A stretch of DNA of 64,000 nucleotides. Origin: CAZAZQ01 sp964489705. Lineage in GTDB: Bacteria > Zixibacteria > MSB-5A5 > GN15 > FEB-12. Below, piece after piece: positions 7,268 to 16,170 of the stretch. Position 1 is the stretch's first letter; each line of letters begins with the position of its first letter. The translations under genes and the position numbers were made by a program. The DNA is taken from assembly GCA_964489705.1 (NCBI GenBank), contig CAZAZQ010000014.1:9993-73992 (forward strand), given 5' to 3'. Under the pieces are notes generated by a model. The model searched no databases, was not told the DNA's origin, and saw nothing but the letters and a program-made list of their open reading frames with translations.

Positions 7268-8485
7268 ATGAAGAAACTCTTCGCCGCTTTTATTGCCATA
7301 CTGCTCCTAACGCTCGGAAGTCGGGCGCAGGACGCCTATTATTCGATTTTCAATTTCAGCCATTTCATTCCCAAAGTCGGTATCAATGACCGCTCCGTGA
7401 CGCTGCAGGAAAGTTTGTACCCGAAATACTATGCTCATCACTCGGCGTCTCGGGACATGCGCTGGGTACAGCGCAATGACAGCTTGCTGCGGGCTTTTTG
7501 GGAAGAGAAAGGCGACACGGTCTTGCACATCCTTACCGAACTCTCGGGGATAGAATGGTACGAAGGAGAATTTGATATTTACCTCGTCCGCTTTTATCCT
7601 ACTCTCGGTTCTCCTGACCCGCTCATTCTCCCGCTGGGCGGAATGAAAAACGGTGAGCTCATCGAAGCGGCGCCATCCGACGGTAACTTGATTTTCAATC
7701 TGGTTTACCAGTTGGCGCACCGGATGCTGGCGCAAACGGTACAACCGGAAGACTCGGTCTATCTCCGTATTGCCGATCATCCCCTCATGCGTCCGTCGTC
7801 GTTGCGCCGCGACAACTTGGCGCTGTTGCTTACTCTTTCCGTATGTCAAAACATCATGGGAATCGACTCAACCGAAGAGATTTACCAATCGGCTTTTTGG
7901 GTCGCTCATACTCCCGGACGAAAAATCTTTGAAGAATACTTCCGCAACAAGTGGGTATTGACTCTCGACCATACCTTGGCTGACTGGATTGCAGAAGAGC
8001 CGTACGGCTCGCCGCTCGTCGTCGCGACCCGTCCGCCCCGTCCTCCGAAGAAAACCTTGCATGACAACGCCCATCTTTTCTTGGAAGGGCTTCCGCTCAA
8101 AGGGCGGCTCGGCTTCAGCGTCAAGCGGGATGAGTCCAATTACCTGGTGGTCGATACCATCGATATTTACCGCCTTGCATACGCGTGCGGTTTGAGGGTG
8201 GGGGATAAAATCCGCACTGTCGACGATTACCGGGTAAGAAATCATCGCCAGTTGGTGGAAAAAATCCTCGAACGGTTGAAAGAAGGAGAAGCGGCGACCC
8301 TTCAGATTGTTCGTGACAAAGCGGTGGAAACGATAGTGATTCAACCGATGGAATTACCGGATACGTTGTACTACACTCCCTCCGACAGTACCGACTTTCG
8401 GTTGGAAGACTATTATCGCGAAGACACAACAGCACTTCCACAAGACAGCGCCATACCCGTCAGCCCTGCTCCCGAACCGGAATAA
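7268..8485 (+). CDS. Secreted PDZ-domain protein
   Basis: A 405-residue protein with a clear signal peptide (MKKLFAAFIAILLLTLGSRA, then QD). The middle (residues about 30-270) is an unrecognised domain. A PDZ domain spans about 275-365: GRLGFSVKRDESNYLVVDTI, YACGLRVGDKIRTVDDYRVR and ATLQIVRDKAVETIVIQPM show the carboxylate-binding GLGF-type loop region and the second half of the fold. The Pro/acidic tail is low complexity. No protease catalytic motif was seen, so it is more likely a periplasmic scaffold or a metallopeptidase relative whose active site is missing or not recognised. An upstream in-frame start (7232) was rejected because the ATG at 7268 begins the signal peptide. Confidence 0.8.
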   Translation: MKKLFAAFIAILLLTLGSRAQDAYYSIFNFSHFIPKVGINDRSVTLQESLYPKYYAHHSASRDMRWVQRNDSLLRAFWEEKGDTVLHILTELSGIEWYEGEFDIYLVRFYPTLGSPDPLILPLGGMKNGELIEAAPSDGNLIFNLVYQLAHRMLAQTVQPEDSVYLRIADHPLMRPSSLRRDNLALLLTLSVCQNIMGIDSTEEIYQSAFWVAHTPGRKIFEEYFRNKWVLTLDHTLADWIAEEPYGSPLVVATRPPRPPKKTLHDNAHLFLEGLPLKGRLGFSVKRDESNYLVVDTIDIYRLAYACGLRVGDKIRTVDDYRVRNHRQLVEKILERLKEGEAATLQIVRDKAVETIVIQPMELPDTLYYTPSDSTDFRLEDYYREDTTALPQDSAIPVSPAPEPE

Positions 8486-8523
8486 CGGAAGAACCGCTGC
8501 CGGTCAAAAAGAAAAACGGAGGG

Positions 8524-8970
8524 TTATCTCTCTTTCAAGCGGAAGTTATTTATCGCTATTTCGTCGTTTTCCTTGGCGCTCTGGAGACGTACCGTCTCGT
8601 TGAATTGCTCTTGTTTTCGTTCTCTTAACTTTTCGTACTTTTTCCGTTCCCTCGAAGCCTCGAGCAATCGTTCTCGTTTCTCCCGCTCCGTTTTCCGCAA
8701 AGCCTTCAACAATTCTCTTCCTATCACCCCGTCTTTTTTCAACTTGAGGATATAGCGGGAATAAATCAACATCTCGGCAACCGACATCTTGCCGGTCATC
8801 GCCGAGCTCTGTTTGGTGAGAGTTTGACGCTTTTGCGAATCTATTTGTTCGAGAGTCTGCTGCTGGGCATAGACCTGGCGAAGAGCGACGGAGTGTTCCT
8901 TTTGCCGTTCCTTCTCAATATGCTCCTTGACCTTGAGCAATGCTTCGAGACGATATTTGAACTTCTTCAT
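8524..8970 (-). CDS. fliJ: Flagellar export protein FliJ
   Basis: A 148-residue, almost entirely helical and highly charged protein (MKKFKYRLEALLKVKEHIEK...), the FliJ pattern: F-x-YRLEALLKVKE at the N-terminus followed by long coiled coil. FliJ is the central stalk of the FliI ATPase ring in the type III flagellar export apparatus. It is the last gene of the flgB-fliJ operon and its start overlaps the fliI stop by 4 nt. Sequence conservation in FliJ is low, so position in the operon carries much of the weight. Confidence 0.88.
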   Translation of the reverse strand: MKKFKYRLEALLKVKEHIEKERQKEHSVALRQVYAQQQTLEQIDSQKRQTLTKQSSAMTGKMSVAEMLIYSRYILKLKKDGVIGRELLKALRKTEREKRERLLEASRERKKYEKLRERKQEQFNETVRLQSAKENDEIAINNFRLKER

Positions 8971-10319
8971 TGCCTCTGCCCGCTTTCATTGACCGAGGAA
9001 GGCTCGTCGTACATAATGGCACGGAGCTGTCGGAATGATTCTTCATAATCCGCCAGTTCGTTGATTCCTTGTCGGAAGAAAGCATTCAACCGGTCGATTT
9101 TTTCAATGGCTCGGTCTATCTTGGGATTGGAGCCTTTGGCGTAGGCACCGATGTTTATCAAGTCTTCGGCTTCCCGGTAAACGGAAACCAGTTCCTTTAC
9201 CTGTCCTGCCAGTTCGATAGCCTCCTCATCCACCACATCCTTCATCAAACGGCTGATGGAGTCGAGAATATCCACCGCCGGGTATTGATTCAACGACGCC
9301 AGCCGCCGCGAAAGAGTCACGTGACCGTCGAGAATGGAACGGACGGCGTCGGAAATCGGCTCGTTCAAATCGTCCCCTTCGACCAAAACGGTATACAGCC
9401 CCGTAATCGAACCGGCTTGGACATTGCCGGCACGTTCCAACAAACGCGGCAGAAGCGCAAAGACCGACGGCGTGTACCCTTTGGTGGTCGGCGGTTCCCC
9501 TACGGCAATGCCGACTTCCCGTTGCGCCATAGCAATACGCGTCACCGAGTCCATCATCAACATGACATCCTTGCCCTGGTCGCGGAAATACTCGGCGATG
9601 GTGGTAGCGACAAAAGCGCCTTTGATACGAATTAACGCCGGTTGATCGGAAGTCACGGCAACGACCACGGTGCGTTTCATCCCTTCGGGTCCGAGGTCGT
9701 TTTCGATAAACTCGCGCACTTCCCGCCCGCGCTCGCCGACCAACGCCACCACGTTCACGTCGGCTGAGGAACCGCGGGCAATCATCCCTAACATGACCGA
9801 CTTTCCCACCCCGGAACCGGCAAAGATACCCATGCGTTGCCCTTTCCCGACCGCCGTCATCAGGTCAATCGGCTTGATACCGGTACGAATCGGTTCGGTA
9901 ATGCGCCGTCGCTTCAAGGCGGGAATGGGATCAGCGTTTATTACACGGGAAAGGTTAGTGAGAATAGGTCCTTTCCCGTCGATGGGTTGCCCCAAGCCGC
10001 CGACGACCCTCCCGATAAGTTCTTTCCCGACGGGAATACGAAGCTGCTCGGAGGTCGAGGTCACGATTGCCCCCGGCGTAATTCCTGAAATGGGACCAAG
10101 CGGCATCAGCAACAGGCGGTCATCGCGGAAACCGACCACCTCGGCTTTCACCCGGGCGCCGGTATCGTAATTTTCAATATGGCAGAGCCTGCCGATGGAA
10201 ACCGCCGGTCCGGCAGACTCGATGACCAACCCGATGACTTTGGTGACTTTGCCGTAATGGGTGATGGTGCGGGCGTTCTTGATACGCTCGGCGTAGACGT
10301 CGTAAGAAATACCGCTCAC
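8967..10319 (-). CDS. fliI: Flagellum-specific ATP synthase FliI
   Basis: A 450-residue F1-beta-like ATPase that powers flagellar type III export. Walker A is GIFAGSGVGKSVML; the Walker B and following region read KDVMLMMDSVTRIAMAQREV and GIAVGEPPTTKGYTPSVFA, characteristic of FliI/YscN rather than F1. The N-terminal beta-barrel domain (about 20-95) and the C-terminal helical domain are both present, so the gene is full length. It overlaps fliH upstream and fliJ downstream by 4 nt each. Confidence 0.96.
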   Translation of the reverse strand: MSGISYDVYAERIKNARTITHYGKVTKVIGLVIESAGPAVSIGRLCHIENYDTGARVKAEVVGFRDDRLLLMPLGPISGITPGAIVTSTSEQLRIPVGKELIGRVVGGLGQPIDGKGPILTNLSRVINADPIPALKRRRITEPIRTGIKPIDLMTAVGKGQRMGIFAGSGVGKSVMLGMIARGSSADVNVVALVGERGREVREFIENDLGPEGMKRTVVVAVTSDQPALIRIKGAFVATTIAEYFRDQGKDVMLMMDSVTRIAMAQREVGIAVGEPPTTKGYTPSVFALLPRLLERAGNVQAGSITGLYTVLVEGDDLNEPISDAVRSILDGHVTLSRRLASLNQYPAVDILDSISRLMKDVVDEEAIELAGQVKELVSVYREAEDLINIGAYAKGSNPKIDRAIEKIDRLNAFFRQGINELADYEESFRQLRAIMYDEPSSVNESGQRQ

Positions 10320-11029
10320 GGCTGCTCCTCGTCGGCAAGAATCGCTTCTTGAATCACCTCGAACTGCGACTCCAAGCGGGCATCGACGTCACCGGAGGGA
10401 GTTTCAATCATACATCCGCCGTACCGCACCCGCGGATCCGGCTCAATGGAAATTTCCTTAATCATCGCCGAACCGGTCACGAACTTATCGATATTTTGCT
10501 CGACAATCGGTAAGTGGTCGGGATGAACTTTGATTTTCAGTTTCGACTTGTCAATCAAGGTATCGATGACGCCGCTTATCATCGCCAGGGTCTTTTCCGG
10601 ATCGATTTGAATGGCGTCAAAGGTCACTTTCTTGCTGATTTGAATAACCAGTTCAAGAACTTTCCGCTTGGCGTCGGTGAGAAGTTTTTTCCGTTGGTTC
10701 ACCGCATCCCGAATCGCCTGCTCGAAGTGCCCGAGAATTTTTTCCGCTTCGGCTTTTCCCTCCCCCCGTCCTTGAGCGAGGCCGGTTTGGTAGCCTTTGT
10801 CGTATCCTTGCTGGTAGGCTCTCTCGAGCTCTTCCCGATACACCTTGTCGATTTTGAATACTTCTTGAACGGGGATGAACTTGGTGCCGTCCGGGTTGGT
10901 GATAACATTGACCTTGGGAAAAACTTCGCCCAACTTCTGCTCGGCGAGCGCTTCCCGCTCGTAGTCGAGATCCGCCTCCCCTATCAATACGGTGGAAATG
11001 CGACCGCTATGTCGAATGACCTTAGACAA
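10316..11029 (-). CDS. fliH: Flagellar assembly protein FliH
   Basis: A 237-residue protein with a central Gly/Ala helix motif (QGYDKGYQTGLAQGRGEGKA, the GxxxG repeats typical of FliH), and a C-terminal HrpE/YscL/FliH domain ending SQFEVIQEAILADEEQP. FliH regulates FliI and anchors it to the export gate. The start overlaps the fliG stop by 8 nt and the stop overlaps the fliI start. Confidence 0.93.
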   Translation of the reverse strand: MSKVIRHSGRISTVLIGEADLDYEREALAEQKLGEVFPKVNVITNPDGTKFIPVQEVFKIDKVYREELERAYQQGYDKGYQTGLAQGRGEGKAEAEKILGHFEQAIRDAVNQRKKLLTDAKRKVLELVIQISKKVTFDAIQIDPEKTLAMISGVIDTLIDKSKLKIKVHPDHLPIVEQNIDKFVTGSAMIKEISIEPDPRVRYGGCMIETPSGDVDARLESQFEVIQEAILADEEQP

Positions 11030-12044
11030 TGATTTCCTCTTTGCCGCCTCGACCGGAAACGATAATCTGCCCTTCCTCTTCGAGTCGACGGACGGTTTCC
11101 ACGATACGACTCTGCGCCGCTTCGACGTCGGAGAGGCGGGTCGGTCCCATGAACTCCATCTCTTCTTTTATCATCACCGCCACTCGCTCGGACACGTTGG
11201 CGAATATCTTTCCTTTGAGCTCTTCGCTGGCAGCCTTGAGCGCAATCGCCAGATCCTTCGTCTCCACCTCTTTGAGGAGCCGCTGGACGGAACGATCATC
11301 AAGCAAGGTGATATCCTCGAAGACAAACATCATATTCTTGACCTCCGCCGCCAGATCCGGATCTTCCGCCTCCAACGACTGGAGGATATTTTTCTCCGCT
11401 GTCGCGTCGATGAGGTTGAGAATTTCCGCCACCGCTTTCGCTCCTCCCGACGCCGTGACGCCCGAGCTAATGGTTTGCTCGAAGTGTCCTTGAAGGGTTT
11501 GCTCGATCTCCCGCAGAATTTCCGGGGCGATTTTTTCCATAGTAGCGATGCGCAGGGAGACTTCCGCCTGCAATTCCGGGGTCAGCTCCGCCAACACGGA
11601 AGCGGCATGTTGCGGCGAAAGCTGGGTCAGAATCAACGAAATGGTCTGCGGATGCTCATTCTGCAAGAAGCTCGTCAACTGCTTGGGATCAATATCTTTC
11701 AGCAAGGAGAATCCGCTGGATTTGATGGCACTTTCCAAGCGGCTCAAAATTTCCCGGGCTTTGCCGTGCCCGACCGCTTTTTCCAAAATTTGCCGGGCAA
11801 AGTCTATTCCTCCTTGGGAAATGTACTGACGAGCCATGAAAATCTGGTAACACTCTTCGATGACTCTGTCTTCCACTTCCGGTGGGACATCGCGCAGGTT
11901 GGCAATCTCGATGGTCAGCTTTTCGATGTCGTCATCCGGCAAGCCTTTCAGTACGTGCGCCGAAACCTCCGGTCCGAAAGCGACCAAAGCGACCGCAGCT
12001 TTCTGTATGGGTGTCATCTCTTCGTATTCCATGGCACTACTCAA
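11022..12044 (-). CDS. fliG: Flagellar motor switch protein FliG
   Basis: A 340-residue rotor protein. It has the three-domain FliG plan: an N-terminal domain binding FliF (TPIQKAAVALVAFGPEVSAH), a middle domain with the FliM-binding EHPQT motif (FLQNEHPQTISLILTQLSP), and a C-terminal torque-generating domain (FEDITLLDDRSVQRLLKEVE) with the charged helix facing the stator. Full length. It overlaps fliF by 8 nt, as is common for FliF-FliG. Confidence 0.96.
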   Translation of the reverse strand: MSSAMEYEEMTPIQKAAVALVAFGPEVSAHVLKGLPDDDIEKLTIEIANLRDVPPEVEDRVIEECYQIFMARQYISQGGIDFARQILEKAVGHGKAREILSRLESAIKSSGFSLLKDIDPKQLTSFLQNEHPQTISLILTQLSPQHAASVLAELTPELQAEVSLRIATMEKIAPEILREIEQTLQGHFEQTISSGVTASGGAKAVAEILNLIDATAEKNILQSLEAEDPDLAAEVKNMMFVFEDITLLDDRSVQRLLKEVETKDLAIALKAASEELKGKIFANVSERVAVMIKEEMEFMGPTRLSDVEAAQSRIVETVRRLEEEGQIIVSGRGGKEEIIV

Positions 12045-13602
12045 TCATCATGGTTTTGATAACCTTGGCGATTTCTTCCGGCTCTTTCTTCGCCGTCTCC
12101 TGCATCTCGTCAACCAACCGAGGTCGACGCTTCTCCGGAATCACCCGCTTGGGAGCGGGCGGTTTCTCCTCTTCTCCTTCCGAAGAAGTCGCCACCGCTT
12201 CCGTCGCCGGATGGTGAGCCGGGGTCGCCAAGCGCTCCAACGCTTGGAAGAGCTTCTTGGACTTCTTCTTGGCGTACAACAGGAGGAATGCTATCAATAA
12301 AACATAGCCGACTTTCTTGGCGATTTCGAGATAGAACTCCCGCATATACATCGAATCCAACTGCTGCTTTTCTTGCTCGAAGTTCTGCCGGTCAAAAGCG
12401 ATATTGACCATTTCAATTTGGTCGTTTCGCTGCGGGTCAAAGCCGACGGCACTTTTCACAATCGCCGCCAAGCGATCCAGCTCCTCCTGAGGCCGAGGCT
12501 GGTAGGTCATCTCGATTTCTCCCTTGTCGTTCTCGACCGGGGTATACACCCCATCAACCAGCACCGCCACGGAGAGCCGTTCAATCGTACCCACGGCATT
12601 GACGATATGCTCGACCGTCTTGTTCAGCTCATAGTTGGTTATCACCGTCTCCGAGGTTTCATCTTGCTGGCTTTCGTTGGTCTCTTGAGACTTGTCGGAA
12701 GAAGTATGGGAGGTCTTGGTACGTTCCTCACTGCGGATAGAAGGGGTGTTTGGGTCATACTGCTCGGAGGTCCTCTCGATTTGCTGGAAGTTCAAATCCG
12801 CCGTTACGCGGATGACCGCCTTGTTGGCGCCCAGTACGTTGTCCAGCATCGACTGCGCCTTGTTTTCGAGATATTTTTCCACCTGCTGGCGGACTTCCAG
12901 TTGATTGGCGCTGAGCCCCGCGATGGGATCACTCTCCTGACCGGAAGAGAGCAAGTTGCCGTCGTAATCGACGATAGTGATTTTATTCGGCTTGAGCCCT
13001 TCCACCGACGACGCCACCAGGTGAGTGATACCGGCTATCTGTTGCCGTGACAGTCCGACGCCGCTTTTCAACTTGAGCACCACCGACGCCGTCGCTTCTT
13101 TCTTGTCCTTGGTAAACAACCGGTCTTTGGGAATAACGATATGCACCCGCGCCGCCTGCACTTCGTTTAACTGCATAATGGTGCGGGTCAACTCGCCTTC
13201 CAGAGCGCGGCGGAAATTCAAATTCAACAGGAAATCCGTCATCCCCAGATTGTTCTTGTCAAAGATAGAATACCCGATGCTCCCGGAGCGTGGTAGCCCT
13301 TCCGACGCAAGGGAGATTCGTGTCTTGTAGACCTCGTCGGAGGGGATGGAGATGGTTTTCCCTCCATCGGAGAGCTGGTATGGAATCCCTTTCTCATTGA
13401 GGTAGGAAATGACCTCGCCCGCTTCGCTCTCGTCCAGATTGGAGTAGAGCTGCGAGTAGGTGATTTGGTTCACCCAGCCCACGACATAGACCGCCCCCAC
13501 CAACGTCCCGGCGATAATACCCAACAGCATCATCACCTGGCTGGGGGTCATTTTCCCGATAAGCTCAATAACGTTTTTGAAGAACTCTTTTACTCTATCC
13601 AT
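12037..13602 (-). CDS. fliF: Flagellar MS-ring protein FliF
   Basis: A 521-residue protein. TM1 is near residues 20-42 (MMLLGIIAGTLVGAVYVVGW), followed by the ring-building motif domains (GEVISYLNEKGIPYQLSDGG; FRRALEGELTRTIMQLNEVQ AARVHIVIPK). TM2 near 418-440 (VGYVLLIAFLLLYAKKK) leads to a C-terminal tail that binds FliG. It forms the inner-membrane base of the basal body. A Ser/Thr/Gln-rich insertion (residues about 280-320) is in the usual variable region. Confidence 0.96.
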   Translation of the reverse strand: MDRVKEFFKNVIELIGKMTPSQVMMLLGIIAGTLVGAVYVVGWVNQITYSQLYSNLDESEAGEVISYLNEKGIPYQLSDGGKTISIPSDEVYKTRISLASEGLPRSGSIGYSIFDKNNLGMTDFLLNLNFRRALEGELTRTIMQLNEVQAARVHIVIPKDRLFTKDKKEATASVVLKLKSGVGLSRQQIAGITHLVASSVEGLKPNKITIVDYDGNLLSSGQESDPIAGLSANQLEVRQQVEKYLENKAQSMLDNVLGANKAVIRVTADLNFQQIERTSEQYDPNTPSIRSEERTKTSHTSSDKSQETNESQQDETSETVITNYELNKTVEHIVNAVGTIERLSVAVLVDGVYTPVENDKGEIEMTYQPRPQEELDRLAAIVKSAVGFDPQRNDQIEMVNIAFDRQNFEQEKQQLDSMYMREFYLEIAKKVGYVLLIAFLLLYAKKKSKKLFQALERLATPAHHPATEAVATSSEGEEEKPPAPKRVIPEKRRPRLVDEMQETAKKEPEEIAKVIKTMMIE

Positions 13603-13661
13603 TCCTCATCCTATGTCTGAAACCGACCATCCCTGGTCATTCGAGTATATTTCTTTTTTCC

Positions 13662-13988
13662 TTAGATAGGCATACGCAACAACTCATTATAGGCGTTGAC
13701 GACCCGATTGCGGATCTCCAACAACAATTCCGTCGCCAAACCGGCTTCTTCCGCCTTTATCATGACTTGATGGAGCTCGACCGGCTCACCGTTCAAAAAA
13801 GCTTCCTGAATCCGGGCGGATTCATGGTGAATGTCGTTGACCGACTTTATCAAATCGGAAAACAAATCGGTAAAACTCCCTTCGGTTTTCGTCTCCGATG
13901 AAACCGACTTCTCCGAAGTGGGTTGAATCTCCCGGGCTATGCCGGGAAGAATGCGATTAATTCCGTTTACCGGCGTTGACATGGTCAC
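13662..13988 (-). CDS. fliE: Flagellar hook-basal body protein FliE
   Basis: A 108-residue protein ending in the FliE signature: GEPVELHQVMIKAEEAGLAT, then LLLEIRNRVVNAYNELLRMPI. FliE links the MS ring to the rod. A GTG start at 13988 overlaps the stop of the preceding ORF as GTGA, which suggests coupling; an ATG two codons later (13982) is the alternative. A 59-bp gap separates it from fliF. Confidence 0.92.
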   Translation of the reverse strand: MTMSTPVNGINRILPGIAREIQPTSEKSVSSETKTEGSFTDLFSDLIKSVNDIHHESARIQEAFLNGEPVELHQVMIKAEEAGLATELLLEIRNRVVNAYNELLRMPI

Positions 13989-14314
13989 ACCTTCACATCA
14001 ATAAATTGACCCACCAGCGGATGCTCTCCCGCCGCATCAGCCTCGCGTTGATACGCCGGACCGAACCGAGCCGGATCGTTGAACCGCTTGAACAAAATTT
14101 CCAGAGCGTTTTTTTCCTCCGGCGTGAGAAAGTCGGCATAATTCCCCTGCGGGGCTTTGACCGCCAAGCGGGAGGTAACCTGCGACTTTTGCGGGGCAAT
14201 CGTCACGACAGCTTCGGCTTCCGAGGACTGCTTTTTCGCAACCTGTTCGTGAGCCGAGGCGTTGCGGGATTCTATTTGTTGATACGACTGAATACCGACA
14301 GGATTAACTTTCAT
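13985..14314 (-). CDS. Uncharacterised flagellar-operon protein (109 aa) between flgC and fliE
   Basis: A 109-residue protein beginning MKVNPVGIQSYQQIESRNAS. The first half is polar and looks disordered; the second half (NYADFLTPEEKNALEILFKR FNDPARFGPAY) is likely helical, and the C-terminus HPLVGQFIDVKV is hydrophobic. It has no signal peptide. I recognise no family. It is held tightly within the operon, 17 bp after flgC and overlapping fliE by 4 nt, so it is probably translated and flagellar: a rod, chaperone or assembly factor is possible, but this is inference only. Confidence 0.8.
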   Translation of the reverse strand: MKVNPVGIQSYQQIESRNASAHEQVAKKQSSEAEAVVTIAPQKSQVTSRLAVKAPQGNYADFLTPEEKNALEILFKRFNDPARFGPAYQREADAAGEHPLVGQFIDVKV

Positions 14315-14331
14315 CGCTTACCTTCTCTTTC

Positions 14332-14826
14332 CTATATGTCCAAGGCATCTTTTGCCATTTTCTTTGCCGCCGAAATCGCTACCGTATTCGCCTCATAGGC
14401 GCGGGAAGCGGCAATCATATCGACCATCTCGTTGACGATTTCAATATCCGGCATCTTAACAAACCCCTCGTCGTCGGCGTCCGGATGCGAAGGGTCATAC
14501 ACCAACCGAAAACTCGAATCCGGATCCGTCACTTCCTTCCCCTCGACCATCGACAACTCCACCGTATCACCGGTGACGATTGACTTACCGCGCAGGTGGA
14601 GCTTGTTGGTTCGCGCCAGGCGAACCCCGGCTTCCTTGACGAGGGAGTTAAAATTGCCTTTCACTTTTTCTTCGCTGACAATCACTCGTTTTCGGCGATA
14701 GGGACCGCCTTCTTTCGTTTCCACCGTCTCGGCATTGGCAATATTCTGCGCCACGGTATTCATTTTCGCCCGTTGCACGGACAAGCCGCGGGAGGAAATC
14801 TCTATCGCACTGAGTATCCCTGCCAT
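14332..14826 (-). CDS. flgC: Flagellar basal-body rod protein FlgC
   Basis: A 164-residue proximal-rod protein. The N-terminus has the rod/hook motif (SSRGLSVQRAKMNTVAQNIA NAET), the middle shows YDPSHPDADDEGFVKMPDIE, typical of FlgC, and the C-terminal helix is NEMVDMIAASRAYEANTVAI. Slightly longer than the usual 135-150 residues. It follows flgB by 9 bp. Confidence 0.95.
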   Translation of the reverse strand: MAGILSAIEISSRGLSVQRAKMNTVAQNIANAETVETKEGGPYRRKRVIVSEEKVKGNFNSLVKEAGVRLARTNKLHLRGKSIVTGDTVELSMVEGKEVTDPDSSFRLVYDPSHPDADDEGFVKMPDIEIVNEMVDMIAASRAYEANTVAISAAKKMAKDALDI

Positions 14827-14835
14827 AAAACTTCC

Positions 14836-15249
14836 TTACTTGCTCTTAATAACGTTTTTCAAACCTTCGATCTTCCGCTGGAGCAACTGCGCCCCGACTG
14901 AAAACAACAGCTCGTTTTTCGCCATCGTCGATACCTCGACATCGATATCCACCGAGTTGAGATCTCCATCTTCGATGCGGGCTTCATGAACTTTAGGGGG
15001 ACGGGCTTCGCTCTGTCCCAGCGGAATGTGATTTTGATGCGTGACAAAACCCGCCAAGTGGCTGGTTTTGCCGGTTAATTTTTCAAACTCTGCCTGAAAG
15101 TCAATGTCCTTCCGTTGATAACCCGGCGTCGACGCGTTGGCGATATTGCTGCTCACCAACTTGTGGCGAAACGACGCCAGATCGAGGTATTTCCCGAACT
15201 TCGGGATACCTATCCGGTCGAACATGAATTCTGCTAACTTATTCGGCAT
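14836..15249 (-). CDS. flgB: Flagellar basal-body rod protein FlgB
   Basis: A 137-residue rod protein, first gene of the basal-body operon. Its N-terminal rod motif reads LASFRHKLVSSNIANASTPG YQRKDIDF and the C-terminus (DIDVEVSTMAKNELLFSVGA) has the coiled-coil helix. The ATG at 15249 follows GAGAAG. A sigma-54-type promoter lies about 40-50 bp upstream. Confidence 0.94.
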   Translation of the reverse strand: MPNKLAEFMFDRIGIPKFGKYLDLASFRHKLVSSNIANASTPGYQRKDIDFQAEFEKLTGKTSHLAGFVTHQNHIPLGQSEARPPKVHEARIEDGDLNSVDIDVEVSTMAKNELLFSVGAQLLQRKIEGLKNVIKSK

Positions 15250-15286
15250 CGCATCTTCTCATTTACATTTCCTCACTCTTCCGTAA

Positions 15287-15302
15287 AGCAAGAGCGATGC
15301 CA
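15287..15302 (-). promoter_or_regulatory. Predicted sigma-54 (-24/-12) promoter of the flgB operon
   Basis: On the minus strand TGGCATCGCTCTTGCT matches the RpoN consensus TGGCAC-N5-TTGCW at all key positions: TGGCA (-24 box), correct 10-bp GG-to-GC spacing, and TTGCT (-12 box). Transcription would start near 15276, about 27 nt before flgB. Sigma-54 control of basal-body operons is established in many flagellated bacteria; use here is inferred from the match and position. Confidence 0.7.
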
Positions 15303-15420
15303 GACGAAGAAGCATTCGGAAATGCATTGAGTGAAAACAAGTTACAATGCGGCAGTCGAATTGAAGCCTCTAAGATTCAGAGAAAATCGGAAAGAATTTC
15401 CGTTGAAAAGGGGAAGGTTT

Positions 15421-16167
15421 TTACCGGTTGTCCGCCAAGTAGTAGAGTTGCGAGGACGGCTCTTTCATGGAAAGCTCCATCGTCAGAATAACGACATCGA
15501 CCCGGCGGTTGTAGGCACGGTTTTCAATGGAATTGTTGGGACGCACGGGACGAAATTCACCGTAGCCCAATGCGGAAATTTTGTCCGGGGGCATTCCGTG
15601 GTTATTGATGAAGTAACGCACCACGGCCGTTGCCCGCGCGGTCGACAACTCCCAGTTGGAAGGAAATTGAACGGTATTTATCGGTTTGTCATCGGTGTGT
15701 CCTTCTACACGGATATGGTTGGGCATGCCTTTAATCTTGTCGTAAATAAGATCCAGCACTTCCATTGCCTTAGGCTCCAGCTTCGCCGAACCTTCCTTAA
15801 ACAGGGCGCGGTCTAAAATATGTACCACTAAGCCTCGCTCGGTCAATTCCGTTTGGACGTCGGCTTGCTTGTTGAGCTGTTTGAACTTTTCGTCGATTTT
15901 CGCTTGCAGCATCCGCAAGTTGCCCAGTTTGAGCAAGCCGTGTCCTTTGGTCTTTTGGGTTTGTTCCTCGTTGAAGAATATATTGTCGCCCCCCTTCAAG
16001 ACTCCATGAAGTGCCTCGGCGACTTTTCCGAACCGCTTGGCGTCTATCTGGGACATGGAATACATCACCACAAAAAACGCCAGCAGCAGCGTAATCAAAT
16101 CCGAATAGGTCAACAGCCAGCGGTCTAGGTTTTCGGGTGTGTCGCTCTTTCGACGGTTTCCCCGCAT
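15421..16167 (-). CDS. motB: Flagellar motor stator protein MotB
   Basis: A 248-residue stator protein. One TM helix (RWLLTYSDLITLLLAFFVVM) carries the essential ion-binding Asp at about residue 23. The C-terminal OmpA-like peptidoglycan-binding domain (about 125-235) shows IRVEGHTDDKPIN, NWELSTARATAVVRYFI and ALGYGEFRPVRPN. The TYSDLITLLLAFF form does not decide between proton and sodium coupling. The gene starts 3 bp after the motA stop. Confidence 0.93.
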   Translation of the reverse strand: MRGNRRKSDTPENLDRWLLTYSDLITLLLAFFVVMYSMSQIDAKRFGKVAEALHGVLKGGDNIFFNEEQTQKTKGHGLLKLGNLRMLQAKIDEKFKQLNKQADVQTELTERGLVVHILDRALFKEGSAKLEPKAMEVLDLIYDKIKGMPNHIRVEGHTDDKPINTVQFPSNWELSTARATAVVRYFINNHGMPPDKISALGYGEFRPVRPNNSIENRAYNRRVDVVILTMELSMKEPSSQLYYLADNR

Positions 16168-16170
16168 CGT

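Noticed and set aside
7268..8485. HtrA-like or C-terminal processing protease because of the PDZ domain.
   Set aside because: No Ser/His/Asp triad motif (GNSGG) or Ser/Lys dyad region was found around the PDZ domain.
10992..12059. A 355-codon plus-strand open frame.
   Set aside because: It lies entirely antisense to fliG, which is a clear gene; it is a codon-bias shadow. The same applies to long frames antisense to the 7TM-HD gene (23760-24878), smc (35956-37128), the FN3 protein (48088-49209), the dockerin protein (50292-51404), valS (52966-54114) and the helicase (62958-63722).
15297..15816. Plus-strand open frames between flgB and motB.
   Set aside because: They are mostly antisense to motB and also cover the flgB promoter; no protein family pattern is visible.
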